Part shown: piece by piece, positions 9,837 through 18,569 of the stretch | Layout: each line of letters opens with the position of its first letter | How positions within the stretch are numbered: the stretch's first letter is position 1 | Source of the DNA: [Mycobacterium] stephanolepidis | GTDB lineage: Bacteria > Actinomycetota > Actinomycetes > Mycobacteriales > Mycobacteriaceae | DNA: 64,000 bases | Reading direction: 5' to 3' | NCBI RefSeq assembly: GCF_002356335.1 | Contig: NZ_AP018165.1 | Span: 4,092,001-4,156,000, forward strand | The notes under the pieces: model-generated | What the model was told of the DNA's origin: nothing | The model's database searches: none | Seen by the model: the letters and a program-made list of their open reading frames with translations, nothing else | Program-made: the position numbers and the translations under genes

Positions 9837-10114
9837 GGCGCGGCACGGTCGCGATAACCGCCGCGGTGGTCTTCGCGGGGCTGCTACCCATTGCGCCGCC
9901 GACGGCCAATGCCGACGTCTGCGTGGGCGGCGGCCGCCGAATCTCGGTGAGCGGCTGCATGAACGTCGCCGACACCGTGCAGCGATACGCACCCCCGCCC
10001 GAGGACTATGCGCCGTTGCCGGACGATCCTCCACCCCCTCCCCCCGCGCCGAACGTTCACGCGTGCGTGGGCTACAACGGCCGCTGGGTCAGCGCGAGCG
10101 GCTGCAACCCCTGA
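9833..10114 (+). CDS. small secreted protein with duplicated Cys-motif
   Basis: A 93-residue exported protein with a signal peptide ending at TANA (about residue 27). The mature part has two copies of a CVG-x5-VS-x-SGC motif (CVGGGRRISVSGC and CVGYNGRWVSASGC) joined by a proline-rich linker (PPPEDYAPLPDDPPPPPPAP). The four cysteines suggest two small disulfide loops. I do not recognise a characterised family. It overlaps the hemophore-like gene by 4 bp and ends 10 bp from a convergent gene. Confidence 0.78.
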   Translation: MRRGTVAITAAVVFAGLLPIAPPTANADVCVGGGRRISVSGCMNVADTVQRYAPPPEDYAPLPDDPPPPPPAPNVHACVGYNGRWVSASGCNP

Positions 10115-10124
10115 CGGTAAGCGG

Positions 10125-10364
10125 CTAACGGCCTTTTTCGAGGCCGGCGATGTACTCGACAAGAGCCGGGTGCAGTCGGTGCTGCCGGAAATCGGCGGCT
10201 GGGTCGGGCCGCCAGAAGATCGGAAGTTCGTTATCTTCGGCTGCGCGATGACACTTCAGCAGCACGTCGTCAGTCAATGTCTCGGCTGCCCGTCGACGCA
10301 GCGCCGATTTGAGCTCGTCGGGCAGTACCACCCACACCGCTTCCGGCTTCAGATCCACGCTCAC
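10125..10364 (-). CDS. hypothetical protein
   Basis: A 79-residue protein of unknown function with no signal or membrane segment. It is amphipathic, with a basic helix near residues 18-30 and a Trp-containing segment (LPIFWRPDPAADFRQHRL). Its start overlaps the stop of the upstream membrane-anchored gene by 4 bp, so the two form a unit. Confidence 0.65.
   Translation of the reverse strand: MSVDLKPEAVWVVLPDELKSALRRRAAETLTDDVLLKCHRAAEDNELPIFWRPDPAADFRQHRLHPALVEYIAGLEKGR
10129..10146. terminator. possible bidirectional stem-loop between convergent genes
   Basis: CGGCCT and AGGCCG form a perfect 6-bp stem around a 6-nt loop containing TTTT, at the convergent ends of the exported operon and the 10125 gene. 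It lies inside the last codons of the latter. Stem length is marginal, so this is weakly supported. Confidence 0.3.
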
Positions 10365-10978
10365 TGCGCTAAGCCACTGTTGGCCATATCGGCCAGACTC
10401 AGCTGAGTGCCCGGCGCCGCCGGCGAGTCGCGCAGGATGATCGCCGACGGCTCGACGCCCTCGGGAACGTCGAACGCGATGGACGCCACGATGCTGTCGC
10501 CGGGATCGATGTCCGCACCGAGCACGGGCTGTGAGGCACTCTGGTCTGCGTCCACGGTTTGATCACCGGCGATAAGTTGCTGAATTGCCGGCTCGAACCG
10601 CTGGCGGTCGGCACCGTCGTTGATCACACGCACACCGACCAGAACGTGGCCCCCTTGCGCAGTCCGGGGCAGCCCAGGATCGCCCGCGACCAGATACGCC
10701 GTCACATCGGTCACCGCAATGGCTAACTGGCCGGATCGTCCCTCATGTCCGAGGTCGGCCGCTTCGGATGTGACCGAAGCAACTTCACTGAGCGGCATCG
10801 ACCGAGGGACGCTGATGTTCCTACTGTCATCGAGCCCTAACAGCGTGGCAACCACAATGAAGGTCGCGATAACGCCACCGAAAAGCATCGGCGCTGCAGG
10901 AAAATCGCTACCTCGGGAGAAGTGGGCAATGCCGGCCTCACCCTCCAGCCAAGGTTGAGTCACAATACTAATCCTCAA
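10361..10978 (-). CDS. membrane-anchored hypothetical protein with DUF4352-like extracellular domain
   Basis: A 205-residue protein with one transmembrane helix near residues 32-48 (MLFGGVIATFIVVATLLGL). An Ig-like, beta-rich outer domain follows (TDVTAYLVAGDPGL..., GGHVLVGVRVINDGADRQRF), resembling DUF4352/telokin-like domains. GTG a few codons downstream (VTQPWLEG) is an alternative start. It overlaps the 10125 gene by 4 bp. Function unknown. Confidence 0.65.
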   Translation of the reverse strand: MRISIVTQPWLEGEAGIAHFSRGSDFPAAPMLFGGVIATFIVVATLLGLDDSRNISVPRSMPLSEVASVTSEAADLGHEGRSGQLAIAVTDVTAYLVAGDPGLPRTAQGGHVLVGVRVINDGADRQRFEPAIQQLIAGDQTVDADQSASQPVLGADIDPGDSIVASIAFDVPEGVEPSAIILRDSPAAPGTQLSLADMANSGLAQ

Positions 10979-11307
10979 TTCGGGGTAGCGGTACTACAGC
11001 TGAACGCCCCCGCGATTGACTAAAGGCTAACATCAATAGGGCCTATCGGCACGCTGGCATATTCGTTACAGACGAGGGCTGGCTGTTTGCGAGGAACGAC
11101 TGTCAACACCGGGCTTCGGGCTGGTTCAGCTTTGCTGATCTGGGGGTTGACCAGCAGACTCCCCACCACGACGTGCAGGGATGGCAGCATGTGAGCAGCG
11201 AGGGCACCGCACAGGCGAGCTAGTTAGCGGATGGATCTCCGCCGACACTCATGCCCCCCAGGCGGCAACGACGAGGCCGGCGCCCCTGATCGGCAACGAA
11301 ATCCTCG
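10979..11307. other. 329-bp intergenic region without a recognised gene
   Basis: No convincing coding frame, RNA gene or strong repeat was seen. It should hold the promoter of the minus-strand 10361 gene and the 3' region of the nitronate monooxygenase gene. Confidence 0.5.
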
Positions 11308-12237
11308 TCAGCCGTATTGGGCTGCGAGCTTGCCGATCACCGCGGTGAACTCCTCCATGGTGGTGTCGAGGATGTCCCGCACAGACTCGACCGCACCGAT
11401 GCGCCCGGCCACCTGCCCGCCGAGTGGCACGAAGGTGTCCATGTCGCCCCCGAAGTAGAGGTCCAACGGATTCCCGGTCTCCATGAGCGACACCAGATCC
11501 CGCCGTTCCATCTCTTCGGTGCGCTCGCTGCGCAGGGCGCGCAGACCCGGCTTGGTCAGCCTGTTCAGTAGCACGGTGTCGGTCTCGCGCGCAGCGACCA
11601 CCGCCGCCTTCCAGTTGCCGTGGATGGGTGACTCGGCGGCCGACATCATCCGGGTACCCATCTGCACACCCTCGGCACCGAGCGCGAAAGCCGCAGCCAT
11701 CGAGGCTCCGTCACAGATGCCTCCGGCGGCGATGATCGGAACGTCCACATGCGAGCGCACGAGTGGCAGCAGCACCATGGTCGACGCACCTTTCGGATCC
11801 TTGAAACCGCCGCCCTCGACGCCCTCGACCACCAGGCCGTCGACTCCCGCGTCGACGGCCTTGAGAGCGGCCGCAAGCGTCGGGACGACATGAAAAACGG
11901 TGAGCCCGTTGTCCTTGAGGATTCGGGTGTACTTGTTGGGGTCACCCGCGCTGGTGGTCACGAACGTCACGCCCTGATCGACCACGAACTGCGCGATGGA
12001 CGGGTCTCGCACGAAGGCCTGCGCGATGTTCACCCCGAATGGCTTGTCGGTGAGCTCACGCATGACGCGAATCTCGCCCTTGATGGCATCGAGCTCGCCG
12101 GAGCTTGTTTCGATGATGCCGAGTCCGCCGGCCTCGCAGACCGCACTGGCCAGCTGGGATCGCGCGATCCAGCCCATCGGAGCCTGCACGATGGGACGCT
12201 CGACACCCAGCATCTCGGTCACCCGGTTTGTGATCAC
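11308..12237 (-). CDS. nitronate monooxygenase / 2-nitropropane dioxygenase family FMN protein
   Basis: A 309-residue TIM-barrel flavoprotein. Family signatures are QAPMGWIA at the N-terminus, GVNIAQAF, VEGVEGGGF, IIAAGGICDGASMAAAFALGAEGVQMGTR (phosphate and FMN loop) and SPIHGNWK. The reaction class is FMN-dependent oxidation of nitronates; the physiological substrate in mycobacteria is unknown. It stands alone between the acyltransferase gene and the 329-bp gap. Confidence 0.87.
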   Translation of the reverse strand: MITNRVTEMLGVERPIVQAPMGWIARSQLASAVCEAGGLGIIETSSGELDAIKGEIRVMRELTDKPFGVNIAQAFVRDPSIAQFVVDQGVTFVTTSAGDPNKYTRILKDNGLTVFHVVPTLAAALKAVDAGVDGLVVEGVEGGGFKDPKGASTMVLLPLVRSHVDVPIIAAGGICDGASMAAAFALGAEGVQMGTRMMSAAESPIHGNWKAAVVAARETDTVLLNRLTKPGLRALRSERTEEMERRDLVSLMETGNPLDLYFGGDMDTFVPLGGQVAGRIGAVESVRDILDTTMEEFTAVIGKLAAQYG

Positions 12238-12330
12238 GCATCGAACTTACGCCGCCGACACCGCGCCCTACGGCGAGGATGCGCGATACGAAACCACCAG
12301 CGCACGGCCGTATCTGCGTCGAGGGAAGAC

Positions 12331-13404
12331 CTAGCCGAAGAACATGTTGCGACGACCCGCGAGCAGCCGGTACAGCGTCTGCTGGATGGTCTCACGGACC
12401 TGGTCGGTGACCTCGAATGTCACCATCGGGTCATCTGCCGCAGCCTCGTCGAACCCGTCCGTCGGGATGGGTGTGCCGAACTCGATATGCCACTTGGACG
12501 GCAGCGGCACCAGCCCGACGGGACCGGCCGCGGGGAACAGCGGGGTCACCGGGAAATAGGGCAGTCCGAACAGCCGGGCGATCACCTTCAGGTCGGCGAT
12601 CATCGGGTAGATCTCCTCGGACCCGACGATCGAGCACGGGATGATCGGCGCTCCGGTACGAATGGCTGCCGCGACGAATCCTCCGCGACCGAATCTCTGC
12701 AGCTTGTAGCGATCCTTGAACGGCTTACCCAGTCCCTTGTATCCCTCGGGGAATACGGCGGTCAGCTCGCCCGCGGACAGTAGCCGGTGCGCGTCGGCGG
12801 TGCACGCCAGCGTATGACCCGCCTTTCGCGCCAACTGTCCCAGGAACGGTGCATCGAACACCATGTCGGCGGCCAGGTTGCGCAGTGTGCGGTTGCCGGG
12901 GCACCGGTCGTGCACGGCCACCGAGAGCATCAGCCCGTCAAGCGGCAGCACACCCGCATGGTTAGCCACAACCAGGGCCCCACCCGTCGCGGGAATGTTC
13001 TCGACCCCGGTCACGTCCACCCTGAACCATCGGTTGAACAGTGGCCTGAGCAAAGGAAGTAGCAGCGACTCGTTGAGATGCTCGTCGAATCCGAAATCGT
13101 CGACGCTGTAGTCGCCGCCGACTCGGCGGCGAATGAACTCAGCGACGGCGGCAATGTTGGCCGCGAGGGCAGTCAGCGACTCTTCATCTCCCAGAGGGGC
13201 GTTGCCCTGTGCCGCACGAATCTCGTTGAGGTCGTGGATGACTGCGGCGGTATCCGCGGAATCTCCAGTCGGCGCATCGTTGGCCAACGATGACGGATGC
13301 CGCCGGCCGGCATCGGCCCGCGCCTCGGCCCGGCGAGCACGTGCAGCATGGCGTTCCGAATTAACCTGCAGTTGAATGACTTTCGCCTTCGTGTCGCCTG
13401 CCAT
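12331..13404 (-). CDS. PlsC-type 1-acylglycerol-phosphate acyltransferase family protein (Rv0502 family)
   Basis: A 357-residue protein. The NHAGVLPLD motif (HxxxxD) and FPEGYKG are the catalytic and glycerol-phosphate motifs of the PlsC family; PIIPCSIVGSEEIYP is the third block. An Arg/Ala-rich N-terminal extension of about 100 residues precedes the domain. I start at ATG 13404 because GGAGGTGAG lies just upstream; GTG 13413 falls too close to it. It follows the GalE2-like gene by 22 bp, as in M. tuberculosis. Confidence 0.9.
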   Translation of the reverse strand: MAGDTKAKVIQLQVNSERHAARARRAEARADAGRRHPSSLANDAPTGDSADTAAVIHDLNEIRAAQGNAPLGDEESLTALAANIAAVAEFIRRRVGGDYSVDDFGFDEHLNESLLLPLLRPLFNRWFRVDVTGVENIPATGGALVVANHAGVLPLDGLMLSVAVHDRCPGNRTLRNLAADMVFDAPFLGQLARKAGHTLACTADAHRLLSAGELTAVFPEGYKGLGKPFKDRYKLQRFGRGGFVAAAIRTGAPIIPCSIVGSEEIYPMIADLKVIARLFGLPYFPVTPLFPAAGPVGLVPLPSKWHIEFGTPIPTDGFDEAAADDPMVTFEVTDQVRETIQQTLYRLLAGRRNMFFG

Positions 13405-13426
13405 GCTTCTCACCTCCGCCCTATGC

Positions 13427-14491
13427 CTACGAACTGATCTTCTGCGCGAGAGCCACCGCGCGATCTCCCAATGAGCGTACCCACTCCGGCTCGATTACTG
13501 GAGTGATCCCGCGTCCCCGGACGTAGTCACCAAAGGCCCCAACGGTCGTCCACTTGGGCTGATACCCGAGTTCGACCTTCATACGAGTGTTGTCGATCGC
13601 GCGCCCGTAGGCCAACCAGTCACGCTGTTCGGAACTCAGTTCGGTGTACCGGGTGCCCTTGGTGAACGACGCGATACCCGCCACCGCAAACGACGGCACC
13701 GGAATGCCGAGTTGTCCGGAACGGCGAACCGCCTGCGACATCATCATCATGCCGTCGGCCGCGATGTTAAAGGTGCCCGCCTTACCCGCCATGGTGGCGC
13801 GCTCAAGCGCGCCGAGCGCATCCTGCTCATGCAGCAGCTGCAGGCGGGCGTCACGCCCGAACACGGTGGGCACGAGCGGACCCGCCAGATAGCGCGCCAA
13901 CGCGGTGTCCATACCGGGGCCGATCAGGTTGGCCAACCGCAGGATCGTCACCGCCACATCGGGGCGCCGTCGGGCCAGACCGCGGGCATAGCTCTCGATA
14001 TCGATGCTGTCCCGCGCGAACCCGTCGGACGGTGGACGGCGCGCGCCCATCTCCTCGGTGAACATCACCGGATCCCGGGGGCCGGCTCCATAAACCTGTG
14101 CGGTGGATTTGACGACAACGCGCTGCACGGTGGGCGCCTTCTGGCATGCTGCGAACAGCTGCATCGCACCCATCACGTTCAATTCCTTGAGCGCGGCGCG
14201 CCCACCCGAACGCGGAGAGAACGAAGCCGACGCGGTGTGCACCACCGTGTCGACCTCGCCGTTGCGGATGACCTTCGCGATGAACGGGTTGCGGATATCG
14301 GCCCGCACGAACTCGGCCCGACCCATCCTGCGCAGCAGATCCTTGCTTGGGGCGACAGCGTCTACCGCGATGACACGGTTGATCATCGGGTTCTGCACCA
14401 GACGCGCAGCCAGATAACCCCCGAGGAATCGGCTGGCTCCGGTGACCAGCACCACCCGCGGGTAGTGCAGATTGGTCTCACCGGTGCTCAC
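13427..14491 (-). CDS. galE2: NAD-dependent epimerase/dehydratase family protein (Rv0501, GalE2-like)
   Basis: A 354-residue extended SDR. The Rossmann motif is VTGASRFLGGYLA near residue 16. Blocks DTVVHTAS, VVKSTAQVYG and ILRLANLIGPG fit the epimerase family. At the usual YxxxK site the sequence reads YARGL, so the catalytic lysine is not visible and UDP-galactose epimerase activity is doubtful. It lies between the bS22 gene and the acyltransferase gene, the same arrangement as in M. tuberculosis. Confidence 0.85.
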   Translation of the reverse strand: MSTGETNLHYPRVVLVTGASRFLGGYLAARLVQNPMINRVIAVDAVAPSKDLLRRMGRAEFVRADIRNPFIAKVIRNGEVDTVVHTASASFSPRSGGRAALKELNVMGAMQLFAACQKAPTVQRVVVKSTAQVYGAGPRDPVMFTEEMGARRPPSDGFARDSIDIESYARGLARRRPDVAVTILRLANLIGPGMDTALARYLAGPLVPTVFGRDARLQLLHEQDALGALERATMAGKAGTFNIAADGMMMMSQAVRRSGQLGIPVPSFAVAGIASFTKGTRYTELSSEQRDWLAYGRAIDNTRMKVELGYQPKWTTVGAFGDYVRGRGITPVIEPEWVRSLGDRAVALAQKISS

Positions 14492-14554
14492 GGACGAAGC
14501 CTATCCATCACGGCACCAATGGGCATCCTGAGCGGATACCCACTAACGCAAGGT

Positions 14555-14656
14555 TTACTTACCGAGTTTTCTGCGCTGAACCCGAGTGCGGCGAAGCAGC
14601 TTGCGGTGCTTCTTCTTGGACATACGCTTACGCCGCTTCTTGATAACTGAACCCAT
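14555..14656 (-). CDS. small ribosomal protein bS22 / AURKAIP1-COX24 domain protein (Rv0500B family)
   Basis: A 33-residue, extremely basic peptide beginning [17 protein letters not shown] and ending RRKLGK before TAA. It is the size and sequence type of the actinobacterial AURKAIP1/COX24 peptide Rv0500B, which cryo-EM of mycobacterial ribosomes has placed in the small subunit as bS22. Position between BldC-like Rv0500A and GalE2-like Rv0501 is conserved. It is easily missed because of its length. Confidence 0.92.
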
Positions 14657-14852
14657 GAACTCCTGCTAACTACTTTGAAATCGTCTTTACCGTGGACGCG
14701 TGCACAGCGGCTTTTTCCCAGCCGTACACAAGGCGCCCTAACCCCAAAAAGGCTTACGCCAGGGTGCCGCATGACTCTACCTGCTGCGGCCTCAGGTCAG
14801 GAAACCGGCAGAACCGGCGGCCCGCCAGGGGGCTTCTCCCGCTTCCGGGGCC

Positions 14853-15113
14853 TTATCCGGCGTCGAAGTAGGAGGCCTGCAGCAGATCGTTGACCGCCTT
14901 GGCGTGTACACGGAACGACCGGCCGACCCGTACCGCGGGCAGCTCGCCGTTGTGCACCAGCCGGTAGACGGTCATCTTGCTCACGCGCATCAGCGCGGCG
15001 ACCTCGGCGACCGTAAGGAACTGAGCCTTGCCGGATTGGCCAGCAGCCGCCGCGTCCCGGCCCGGCTTGGCGCCGGCCCCGTCGCGTGCGGATGGCCCGT
15101 TGATTGACGTCAT
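14853..15113 (-). CDS. BldC-like MerR-type helix-turn-helix DNA-binding protein (Rv0500A family)
   Basis: An 86-residue protein with a low-complexity N-terminus (about 28 residues). One winged HTH follows: FLTVAEVAALMRVSKMTVYRLVHNGELPAVRVGRSFRVHAKAV. It resembles excisionase-type and BldC regulators that bind direct repeats cooperatively. ATG 15113 is the first start. The neighbourhood (bS22 on one side, proC on the other) matches M. tuberculosis. Confidence 0.9.
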   Translation of the reverse strand: MTSINGPSARDGAGAKPGRDAAAAGQSGKAQFLTVAEVAALMRVSKMTVYRLVHNGELPAVRVGRSFRVHAKAVNDLLQASYFDAG

Positions 15114-15255
15114 CGCATACCCATTTCCCTAGGCACGTGTCGTGCCGCCAATCTTCCCCATCGGCGGTACGGACACGCACGTGCTAGAAGGAGAATAGCG
15201 GGACCAGTGGGGTTACTGATACCCGTGTGGGCTAATTGATCAAGATTTGGTTAAA

Positions 15256-16143
15256 TTACTCTGATGTGATTCCGAGCTGCTCGGAGCGTGTTTTTGCGGC
15301 TTCAACGGCGGCATAGACGCTTGCCCGCAAACCTCCACGTTCCAGTTCGCGCAGCGCAGCGGCGGTAGTACCACCCGGCGAGGTAATCGTTGCACGAAGC
15401 TCGGCAGCGGTCGTATCGACCTCCGTACGGGTCTGCAGTCCGGGGGCCCGATTTTCGTCCGTCTCGGCCCGTTCCAGCAGCATCGCGGCGGATCCGGCCA
15501 TGGTTTGGATGACCAGATCGGTGGCGACGGGCCGCGTGAGACCCGAGGCAACCCCCGCATCGACCAGCGCCTCGACGAGCAGGAAGAAGTAGGCCGGGCC
15601 CGATCCGGACAGCGCGGTAACGGTGTCCATCTGCGATTCGGCCACCTTGATGACGCTGCCCACCGACTCCAGCAGCTCGGCAACGGCACTGAGCTGCTCG
15701 TCGGTCGCAAATCGGCCCTTGGCGACAGCGCTGACCCCGGCGCCGACAAGCATCGGGGCATTGGGCATCACCCGCACCACCGGAGCCCCGGCGGCCAGCT
15801 TGGATTCGAAGAAGCTCGCGGACACTCCCGCGGCCACCGAGACCAGGACCTGCTCGGTCTCCCGGTCACTGCCTTCTGCGTCCAGTTTCGCCAGCGCCGC
15901 GGCGATCTCGCTGGTCGCGCTCTCGACATCGGACGGTTTGACCGCCACCACGATGAAATCGGCGCCTTCGACGGCGTCGGCCACCTCGCTGACGCGGATG
16001 GAATACGCCTCTGCCAGAGCCTTTGCGCGGGCGGGGACCTTCTCGGACACGACGATGTCCTTGGCCTGCCGTCCGGCCCTCAGCAGCCCGGAGATAAGTG
16101 CTTCGCCGATATTGCCGCCACCGATGATTGCGATTCTGGACAT
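15256..16143 (-). CDS. proC: pyrroline-5-carboxylate reductase
   Basis: Last step of proline synthesis, NAD(P)H reduction of pyrroline-5-carboxylate. The 295-residue product starts MSRIAIIGGGNIGEALISGLL, which is the Rossmann motif. The C-terminal signature is SGSGPAYFFLLVEALVDAGVASGL, followed by TSPGGTTAAAL. The frame is open upstream to 16290, but family alignment and the Rossmann strand place the start at ATG 16143. It is divergent from the serine-hydrolase pseudogene. Confidence 0.96.
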   Translation of the reverse strand: MSRIAIIGGGNIGEALISGLLRAGRQAKDIVVSEKVPARAKALAEAYSIRVSEVADAVEGADFIVVAVKPSDVESATSEIAAALAKLDAEGSDRETEQVLVSVAAGVSASFFESKLAAGAPVVRVMPNAPMLVGAGVSAVAKGRFATDEQLSAVAELLESVGSVIKVAESQMDTVTALSGSGPAYFFLLVEALVDAGVASGLTRPVATDLVIQTMAGSAAMLLERAETDENRAPGLQTRTEVDTTAAELRATITSPGGTTAAALRELERGGLRASVYAAVEAAKTRSEQLGITSE

Positions 16144-16318
16144 GGCGACCAGCATGGCAGACCCATTAGCGCACCCGGAAACGGCTTTCTGAGCTCCAGA
16201 GCAAGGTGCCGGGGCGGTATGTAGGCGGCGATATGCACATTCGCGCCGATTTGTGACTATTCGCAGACCTGCGCGCAGATGGTGGCGCACGGTGGGATAA
16301 CCGGACTACAAGTTACAT

Positions 16319-17564
16319 ATGTCACAACCGCAGCGTCGCGCGCAGACCGCCCCAGTTTTCGCACCGGAATCCTGGGGCACCGGGCTACCGGACGGCGTGC
16401 AGGGCTGGGCACAACCCGAGTTCTCCCGGGTGGTCCGCAAGTTCGCGTCGATGTATGTCGGCCGTACCGGGGGTGGCGCGCTCTGCGCCTATGTCGACGG
16501 CGAACCCGTGCTCGACATCTGGGCCGGTGAGGCGCGTCCCGGTGTGCCGTGGACCCGCGATACCGCGCCGATCGTGTACTCGGCCTCCAAAGGGGTGACC
16601 GCCACCGTTATCCATCGTCTGGCCGACCGAGGGCTGCTGGCCTACGACGCCCCGGTCGCCCGCTACTGGCCGGAATTCGCCGCCAACGGCAAAGAGGCGG
16701 TCACGGTGCGTGATGTCCTGGCCCACAAGTCGGGGCTGGCGGCGTTGGCCCCGATCGCCTCCACCCCGGAGGAACTTCTCGACCACGAACTGATGGAGCG
16801 GCGACTCGCCGCCGCGCCTGTCGGGCGCTATTACGGGAAAGCCGCGTATCACGCGATGAGTTATGGCTGGCTCCTTGCCGGCCTCGGGCGTGCGATCACC
16901 GGTAAGGACATGCGCACGCTCTATCGCACCGAACTCGCGGAGGTCCTCGAAGTAGACGGCATCCATCTGGGACGCCCGCCCGCCGATTCACCGACGACCC
17001 CCGCAGGGATCTACGCGCAGCTCGACAAGGCCGTGAAGACGCCATTTCTTTCTCGTGGCCTATCCTATCGGGGCGCGCGTGGTGGACGCCCTGCCGGGCG
17101 CGCGGGGGGCCACTGGAGCGATCCACGTGCCCGGGGCCGAACGGATCGTGGCCGACGACGGGCACGCAACCGCTCCGCTGTACGACACCCAGATGGGCGC
17201 GGGCAACGCCATCTGTACCGCCCCGGCCCTGGCCAAGCTCTACGGCGCGCTGAGCAACCGGGGAAGCGTGGACGGGCGGCAGCTGCTGTCGGCGGAGAAG
17301 ACCGCCGAACTGGCCGGCGGACGCGGGATCAGACCCAATGTCGCGGTCACCCGCGATATCTGGGAGCTCGGCTACCACTGCATTCCCGCGCCGGGATTGG
17401 CGGGAGGATTCGGACATATGGGCGCCGGCGGTTCAACCGGATGGGCAGACCCGAACCGCCACATAGCCGTTGGGCTGGCACACAACCATTTGATACTTCC
17501 CAATCCGCTGCACAATGTGGCTTTCCCCCGCCTGTGGGCGGCGACAGTGCGGAGTGCACGCTAG
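16319..17564 (+). pseudogene. beta-lactamase-fold serine hydrolase/esterase, frameshifted
   Basis: Class C beta-lactamase/EstB-LipL type enzyme split by a frameshift. The first frame (from ATG 16319) carries the SxxK motif (YSASKGV) and reads well to about 17050, where it turns into Arg/Gly-rich out-of-frame sequence. The matching C-terminal half (AYPIGARVVDALPGARGATGAIHV ... GGFGHMGAGGSTGWADP) continues in another frame from about 17046 to the stop at 17564. One extra base in the pyrimidine run near 17044-17054 would explain it. Real inactivation and a sequence error are both possible. The stop overlaps the convergent R2lox gene by 4 bp. Confidence 0.85.
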
Positions 17565-18502
17565 GCCGTGGCCGCAAGCGCCTCCCGGTCCTCGGCGGCG
17601 AACGTGTCTTCCAGTTGCAGCGGCGAGTAGTCGAGGTCGATCTCGCCGAGCGGACGGCCGCGGGCGCTGCTGATGGTCCCGAACCGGCGCATTCCCTTGT
17701 CGGCCGAATACTGCATGAACTCGTCCAGCACGAGCCCGAACGGAGTGTCGGCGCCGTAGAGGCCGAAGCCTTCCTCGGTGAGACGCAACGCGATCGGGAT
17801 GAGTTCGTTCATCCGGGCCTCGAAGACCGACCAGTTGGCGTCGTCGGCGGCCACGTGGCGCCGGCAGGTGAAGGTGCCCCAGGCCATGTGCCGACGCTCG
17901 TCGTCACCGATCCGGCGGATCAGCTCCTGCATACCGGGCAGGATGCCTCGGTCAACACAAATCTTGTGCCATGCAAAGTATCCGGTGAGTGCCAGCATGC
18001 CCTCGACCACGTGGTTATAGGTCACCGAGGCGCGTACCTGGGCCGCCGCCGACGGGTCGGCGGCCAGCGCCCCCAGGGCATCGGGGAGCTCATCGAAGAA
18101 GATCTCGCGGTAGGCCGGAAGGTCGTCGAGGTACCCGTGCAGGTCGTCACTGACCCCGACTGCGTCAAGCCAGAGCCTGAACACCTGCGTGTGCTTTGCC
18201 TCTTCAAAAGCGAACTGCGTCAAGTACATCTCGTCACCGAGTCGTCCCTCGGCACGCATCGCCGTCATGAACGGCTGGATGTCCTGGGTCACCGATTCCT
18301 CACCTGCGATGAACTGCGCGCACAGCCGTGTCGCGTAGTCACGTTCCCGATCGGTGAGCGCGTCCCAGTCCGCCCGGTCGCGCGAGAAGTCAATATCGGC
18401 CGGATCCCAGAACTTCGCATTGCCGCCGACGAACAGCTTGAGCGGCAAGGAATCCCAGTTGAGGCCTCCCTTGCGTAGCGATCCGTAGTGTGTCCGCGTC
18501 AT
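17561..18502 (-). CDS. R2-like ligand-binding oxidase (R2lox; Rv0233 family)
   Basis: A 313-residue ferritin-like protein often labelled ribonucleotide reductase beta subunit. All R2lox positions known from Rv0233 are present at the same numbers: metal ligands E68, E101, H104, E167, E202, H205, and the Val71-Tyr162 pair that forms the ether cross-link. R2lox proteins hold a Mn/Fe site and a long-chain fatty acid and are not RNR subunits; their substrate is unknown. A perfect CRP-type site lies 44-59 bp upstream of the start. Confidence 0.94.
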   Translation of the reverse strand: MTRTHYGSLRKGGLNWDSLPLKLFVGGNAKFWDPADIDFSRDRADWDALTDRERDYATRLCAQFIAGEESVTQDIQPFMTAMRAEGRLGDEMYLTQFAFEEAKHTQVFRLWLDAVGVSDDLHGYLDDLPAYREIFFDELPDALGALAADPSAAAQVRASVTYNHVVEGMLALTGYFAWHKICVDRGILPGMQELIRRIGDDERRHMAWGTFTCRRHVAADDANWSVFEARMNELIPIALRLTEEGFGLYGADTPFGLVLDEFMQYSADKGMRRFGTISSARGRPLGEIDLDYSPLQLEDTFAAEDREALAATA

Positions 18503-18540
18503 GAGGGCCTCCTAGCGTCGACGTTGACCTAGTGACCATC

Positions 18541-18566
18541 TTGAATGTGAGGCAGCTCACAATCAA
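18541..18566. promoter_or_regulatory. CRP/Rv3676-type binding site upstream of the R2lox gene
   Basis: TGTGA (18546-18550), six bases, TCACA (18557-18561) is an exact match to the CRP consensus used by mycobacterial CRP. The symmetry extends to 11-bp arms across 18541-18566 with one mismatch. It lies between the FAD-oxidoreductase stop and the R2lox start, so cAMP-responsive control of R2lox is likely. Confidence 0.7.
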
Positions 18567-18569
18567 GAG

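Noticed and set aside
17057..18478. Long plus-strand continuation of the serine-hydrolase frame (to a 719-residue product)
   Set aside because: After about 17050 it is Arg/Gly/Ala-rich out-of-frame sequence antisense to the R2lox gene; the true C-terminus is in another frame.
17561..18502. Ribonucleotide reductase beta subunit (NrdB) label
   Set aside because: The Val71-Tyr162 pair and ligand set are those of R2lox; no nrdA-like gene is adjacent.
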